Assembly: GCA_963513935.1 (NCBI GenBank)
Contig: OY740766.1
Span: 2,014,001 to 2,078,000, forward strand
Length of the DNA: 64,000 nucleotides
DNA from: Aphrophora alni
Lineage: Eukaryota > Arthropoda > Insecta > Hemiptera > Aphrophoridae
Reading direction: 5' to 3'
Shown here: positions 59,110 to 64,000 of the stretch, piece by piece
How the letters are laid out: every line of letters begins with the position of its first letter
How positions within the stretch are numbered: position 1 is the first letter of the stretch
Notes under the pieces: model-generated
What the model saw: only the letters and a program-made list of their open reading frames with translations
The model's database searches: none
What the model was told of the DNA's origin: nothing
Translations under genes and position numbers: made by a program

Positions 59110-59760
59110 GTTTAACAGTACATTTACTAGCTCGTCCAGCAAAGTACACCAGGAGTTTGGAAAACAAATATCCTATGGCTCTTGTTGGCAAGAAACTCAC
59201 AATTTTAGATTGTGTTGCCTGCTGTTTTTTCATCTAACCCGCATAGTCTACACACTGTATCCCTGTGGTATATTCCTATCTTACGCAAGTAAATCCTCAG
59301 ACCACAGTGTCCCGTAATAAGTCCCATGATCAATACTGTCCCACCAAGTCCACCTGAAACTACTTCTTTTCAAAGTAATTTACATTGAGAATACCCTCCA
59401 AGACAATTTCATATTTGCTGATGTTGTCTCTGAACCCATATTGATAGCTGTCTTGGGCAGATGCACTGGTATGCCTACAACGTATGGGTTTTAATCGGTA
59501 GCCAATTATCCACTGCCTCTTCTCTTCTAAGTGCGATTTTGCGCCTCTGAACGATGCTTGTCCTCATTTCTACTAATGTTGAGATGTTTACTCCATCTCT
59601 CACTTTTTCAATTGCAGGTTCGATCGGTCCTTAGGTCCTGCTAAGTGGGTTCCACGGGGTAAGTAAAAACCCAGTTTTGCCCGCCTTATATTTTTTGTCA
59701 ATCTTCGGGTTGTCTTGTACAAGTTTGCCAAGATTAGCTTTGTTTGTTGTAGGGAAATAA
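59110..59760 (-). mobile_element. Non-LTR retrotransposon 3' region (RNase H C-terminus)
   Basis: The minus-strand frame from about 59350 reads GGTVLIMGLITGHCGLRIYL, then RKIGIYHRDTVCRLCGLDEK TAGN, matching the Jockey/RTE-like 'LxTGHxxLxxHLxxxG...CRxCxxxxET' tail with its C-x2-C. Further upstream (59600-59760) KNIRRAKLGFYLP is compatible with the same element. Stops are present. Confidence 0.65.
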
Positions 59761-60020
59761 ATGGTACAACCATGAAGAGTTACACATGGATAAGGCTAAT
59801 TAAAAATGGAGGTTGTCTGGTATCTACAGCATATTAAGACTAATCTCCTCCTTAGCCATGCAGATCTCCATATGTGGTGTTCTGCCTTGGCTTGGGATAG
59901 GTAGCGTAAGTTTCCAAAGAGTTCAGTCGCACCAATACGTTGCCCATCCTGCACCGTATAGAGATGTGGTAGTCCGAACTTGAATCTGCACACAGATCTC
60001 CTATTTACCGTACTCACGAA
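59761..60020. other. Possible upstream part of the LINE fragment
   Basis: An open minus-strand frame (60017-59796) shows no clear motif. It may belong to the LINE relic to its left. Confidence 0.25.
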
Positions 60021-63000
60021 AGAAGAAATGGTACAAGAAAACTATCTACAGACATTTCAGAGAGCATTGTATTGTGTAGTGCAAATAAAGCTCTTTAAAT
60101 GGTCCAGTATTACGATCGCTTCTTTGGGATGTTAGAGAAAAAACATGTGTTAAAGGAACATTTATCGAGTGTAATTGTTATTTAAGTAACAATTTAAATA
60201 TACTTATTTGTATAATACAAGTCACTGTAGTTATAGTTATGTCATTAAAGAAATTAATGGTTGTAAATCAAACCGCAATGAAGAGGGGAAAACATTAAAT
60301 ATTCTGTGAGATATAAATATTACAGCACTTCACGATAAATATAGGTTAACATTGAGAATTGCATAATAAAACTTCCCAGAACTAGCATAGAATAAATCGG
60401 TGGCAGTAAAATATAGAGTCGTTAACGCTGTATGCTTGGTTTAACAAGTAGTAAGGGCAGATTATAAGACACTTGTTATGTATATGGTTTGAATTGTTTT
60501 ATTGTTGAATAGACACGTTTTTAGTTAATGAAAATTTGTTGCGGCTGTTCTTATAGAAAGAAAAACGAATGAAATGTGCTATGATTATGGTCTTTAGAAG
60601 ATTTTATACACGCGTGTGTTTAGTTTAGTGGTACTTATTTGAGTCTAATTATCAAGAATTTTTTTAAAACTATACTATTTGATCAAATAATAATATGTTT
60701 AAAATTCAATTCTATTGTTTTAATTTTTGAGTTTTTACCGTACATAGTACATACAATATACATATAACAATCTTGTTTATTGTATTTTTTGTTTTTACAA
60801 ATTGTGGCATATAAAACAAAAACACAAGATTTGTATACATATATTATACAGTATATTGTCATTATTATACATTATTATATTGTCAAGATACATATACTAT
60901 ATTTATATCTCATGACCTGATTTTATAAACATAATATTTAAAAATAAACCATGTAGAAACATTAGAATAATTTTTCAAAGACTAAATTTTGAGAAAAAGT
61001 GTTTTAAACCTCTAACAAAAATTTCTACATTCTACTTACAAGTGAGAAAAACATTATCATGATGGTTGAATGAACTATCTTCAAAATGCTATTTTCTAAT
61101 TGTTGCTGGAAACTATTCTCAAAGTTGAGGGAAAAGGCTACTTACGTTTATTAAAAATATTATTATGTTTAGAAATTTATAAATGGCATAATATTATAAA
61201 GCCAAGCTGGAAGGAGTTTTGTATTTCTCTTGGCAACGGTTAATATAGTGCTTACAGTTCATAATAACCCACTGGGCTCATTGCCATGGGTTGAATAAGG
61301 CCATGTTTTTATGTTATTTACGTTTTATTATAAGTACAACTTTGATAAAGTAATCAGAGAGAAAAGGTTGCCATTTATTATTTTATATCTACAATTCGCT
61401 TACATTATTGCTAAACATTTTTCCTCCACGTGGTTTTTGGAAAATATTCTGGTGCAAAATGTTTTCATATATCATTTAAATTTAAATTTCATTTTTAACA
61501 AAATTGTATAAGCTTTATGTCACAAGCGAAACAAGTTTGGCTTTATCTAAATACATATACATCCCAAAGACATCCAGAGCTCATTTTCTAAATATAGTAT
61601 ATCATTATTCTGACAGCTGTGAAGCCCGATCGCGTCACGTAAGTAACAATATGAAAGATAATCAAGAAGTACATCAACTTGTCATCAGCTGTTTATAAAG
61701 GGATATTAATTATGTTTATTTTTTCTTTTCTTAGACGACTATTTTAAGGGTTATACTTTATTTTGGACCACTAACGAAGAGCATAAACCAGCACGAGTCA
61801 ACGACTCGGTTTTTTAACTTGGTGGGGCGGAACGCTGCTTGTAAACAAATATTTACCTAATAAAATGTGTTTATCGATTACTCGGTGTTGATATTAAGTC
61901 GACTGCAGTAAACTAAGAAGATAATTTATATCGAGAAAACAGTTTTTTACAAAAATCGTTATTTGAATTCTCTCATTATCATTTTAACTATGTGTTAGTT
62001 TTACATTGTAAATACACAGAAAACACTAAGAAAATAGAGAATGACGTCAAGAAATGAAATAAAAATCCGCAATGTTATTTCAGATTAAAGAAGGGCAAGT
62101 ATTGCAGATTGTGAACGTTGGTTGGAAGGAAAGGGATAATTTAATCAACATTGATTTTCAATTTACACTCCACCTGGAGCAACCCTTATCGGCGTAATTT
62201 AATCTGTTTGTATCACGTGACATAGCCCACGTATTTATTTATAATTATCAGGAATTACTAAAATTATTTTCTATAATTGAAAGATAATTTAGTTTTTATT
62301 TAACTAACATAATGTCAGTTTAGATTAGTTCATTTATTTACACATTCTTTAAAATTAATAGACTATAACTACTTAATAAAATAATTATTGAAGACTTTAC
62401 ACTTTCATAAGTTCAGGTTAATAATCTAATAGTACTTGTTATTAACTACCCTTAGCTTCATTAAACATAAATCTATACAAATTTGCTCTTTGACTGAATC
62501 GAATATGTTTGTCAAATCAGCTAACTTAAAAAATTTCACAATAAATAATAACGGGTTTTTAAAATGAGTCAAAAATGTATTAAATTTCTTTCTATTATTC
62601 TAAGATGCCACATGCTTACAACTATTAAGTAAGGTTAACATTTTATTTTTTGAATTCATACTTAAAGTATTGATTCTATATAAAACAAATAAGTTACTAC
62701 AACTTTAAGTATTTTGGGAGATGGAGGCACAGATTGTAAAGAGAATTATAATTATCATTACTTGGCAGTTAGAATGTCTCTTTAATTAGTTCTTACATTA
62801 GTAGTAACACTGTATAACTGCTTCATAGCATTGGTTTCTGTTTCATTTTGTTTTCATTACTGAACATCTATATTGTCTTAGAAAATCGAAATAAAAAAAT
62901 ATTAGTAAATCACAATCCCATAAGAATTACAACAACAAACTCAATTCCATAACTTTTACTGAAATGGATTAAAAATTAAACTGTTGGACTAATTTAAATC

Positions 63001-64000
63001 AATTTTAGGAAACCAATTTTATACATTTCATTAAATATTTTGAGCCTAACATTTTTACTTGACAGAAATAAAAATTCATTGATATCAATTAAATTTGCCT
63101 CAAACAAGTGCATAATGTTTAAGAAGAGTTTAACTTGAACAGAAATTAAACATTTTTTCACAATAGTTAGAGAAATATTTTTATCTGTTATGAAATTTTC
63201 AATGCTAAAACATAAGCTGATATTATTCCATGACCACATCACTGGAGGTTTATGGAAGCACTTCTATCGTTCTATACAATGACGACACATAAACATAATT
63301 TGGCTCCCAGGTATAATTCGCAAGCTGAAAATAATTCCCTTATACTTGCGTTTATTATTATTAGTATCGTTAAATTGATACATTTTTCTTAAATTAATAA
63401 TTTACATTACTACAAAATAAAGATATTACGAAATATTGTCCATGTTAATCTTTAATTGGTTATAGTATGGAATATACACTATTCCCTGTCTTTCATCAAT
63501 CTAATATTCATAAAATAAAGGCGCTACAAAAAATAAACTATTCAATATATTACATTCACAATAATACCAACCAAACAAAACTACTCGCCATCAAAAAAAA
63601 AAAAAAAAAACTAAACCAGTTCGGTAGTTGTCAGTAAAAACGTGAAAACTAACCATAAATGGCGTTTTATATTTGGTAGACTATTTAAAATAATATTGTA
63701 ACTAAAGTCTAAACTTTGTCTTAACTTGAAGTACCATACGATAAAATCAAGTTTAAATGACAGCGGTTAGGTTGGTAATATTCCATTAGGCCTATGTATT
63801 GCAATTTTTACATTTCATATAGTTAGAATAAAATAGGTAGAGCCGATTTTGAGAAATTACGTCTTTTGTATCAGATCCATAGAAGATATTTTTGGTTTTT
63901 ACCTCTAACTCAATAACCGGTATTTTTTGAGGAGATGGCAACCAAAATGTTTTCTATAACAGCTAACTACATTTATAATTTCACCGAGGATCAACATCTA
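60021..64000. other. AT-rich region, no recognised gene
   Basis: Short plus-strand frames at 61311-61698 and a donor-like site (cacGTAAGT near 61638) were seen, but no exon could be supported. A less AT-rich patch at 61770-61910 (with 'gacgactcggttttttaact') may be regulatory. An A-run lies at 63594-63610. Confidence 0.35.

Noticed and set aside
61600..61760. Possible exon with a donor-like GTAAGT and acceptor-like TTCTTAG
   Set aside because: The translation matches nothing I know and no companion exon was found.

Overview
The window is strongly AT-rich animal nuclear DNA. It has small exons separated by kilobase introns with GT-AG boundaries, and a dense load of decayed transposons (piggyBac, pogo/Tigger, mariner, hAT, non-LTR retrotransposons, Penelope-like elements, fold-back MITEs). 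The two host genes read most like insect orthologues. The transposon mix and the frequent 'taggcct' words fit a large insect genome, perhaps hemipteran; that last step is a weak inference.

Two real genes were reconstructed exon by exon, both on the minus strand and head to tail. (1) UBE2G2 (Ubc7, the ERAD ubiquitin-conjugating enzyme) is complete: five coding exons between 45035 (ATG) and 31196 (stop), joining in phase to 167 codons with the HPN motif (79-81) and catalytic Cys89. (2) The 5' part of WAC (wacky; WW-domain adaptor with coiled coil, linked to histone H2B ubiquitination) has four coding exons at 18411-18371, 18248-18215, 8174-7961 and 1857-1772, giving residues 1-125 in phase. The WW domain and coiled coil lie beyond the left edge. 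About 12.8 kb of repeat-rich DNA separates the genes. Both have ubiquitin-related roles, but nothing in the sequence shows that they are co-regulated.

Layout. 1-18.4 kb: WAC introns, holding a CR1/Jockey-like LINE (2.65-3.95 kb), a Tigger 3' half (3.95-4.90), a TTAA-flanked piggyBac (5.01-6.98), a deleted pogo (7.13-7.81), a Penelope-like element (PLE, 9.13-10.09), an IS630/mariner relic (12.42-13.26), a short pogo derivative (13.33-13.89), a large fold-back with an (AT)n apex (14.5-15.7) and a MITE (16.87-17.04). 18.4-31.1 kb: intergenic, with an orphan exon-like ORF (about 20.9-21.15), two mariner relics and a nearly full-length 2.4 kb Tigger that ends 130 bp from the UBE2G2 stop codon. 31.2-45.0 kb: UBE2G2; its 6.3 kb last intron holds three piggyBac copies, one nested in another. 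45-64 kb: no host gene recognised; fold-backs, LINE fragments, a hAT fragment, a second PLE and two tandem-repeat blocks.

The most unusual signal is a set of about ten short motifs with hammerhead-ribozyme architecture: stem I, a 7-nt core resembling CUGANGA, an extra U, stem II, GAAA, a self-complementary 4-8 nt stem III, UC or UA, then the partner of stem I. They occur at the 3' ends of both PLEs and inside several non-autonomous or fold-back repeats. Hammerheads are known in PLEs and retrozymes. The shared extra U, the palindromic stem III (which suggests action as dimers) and the occurrence in MITE-like fold-backs deserve testing.
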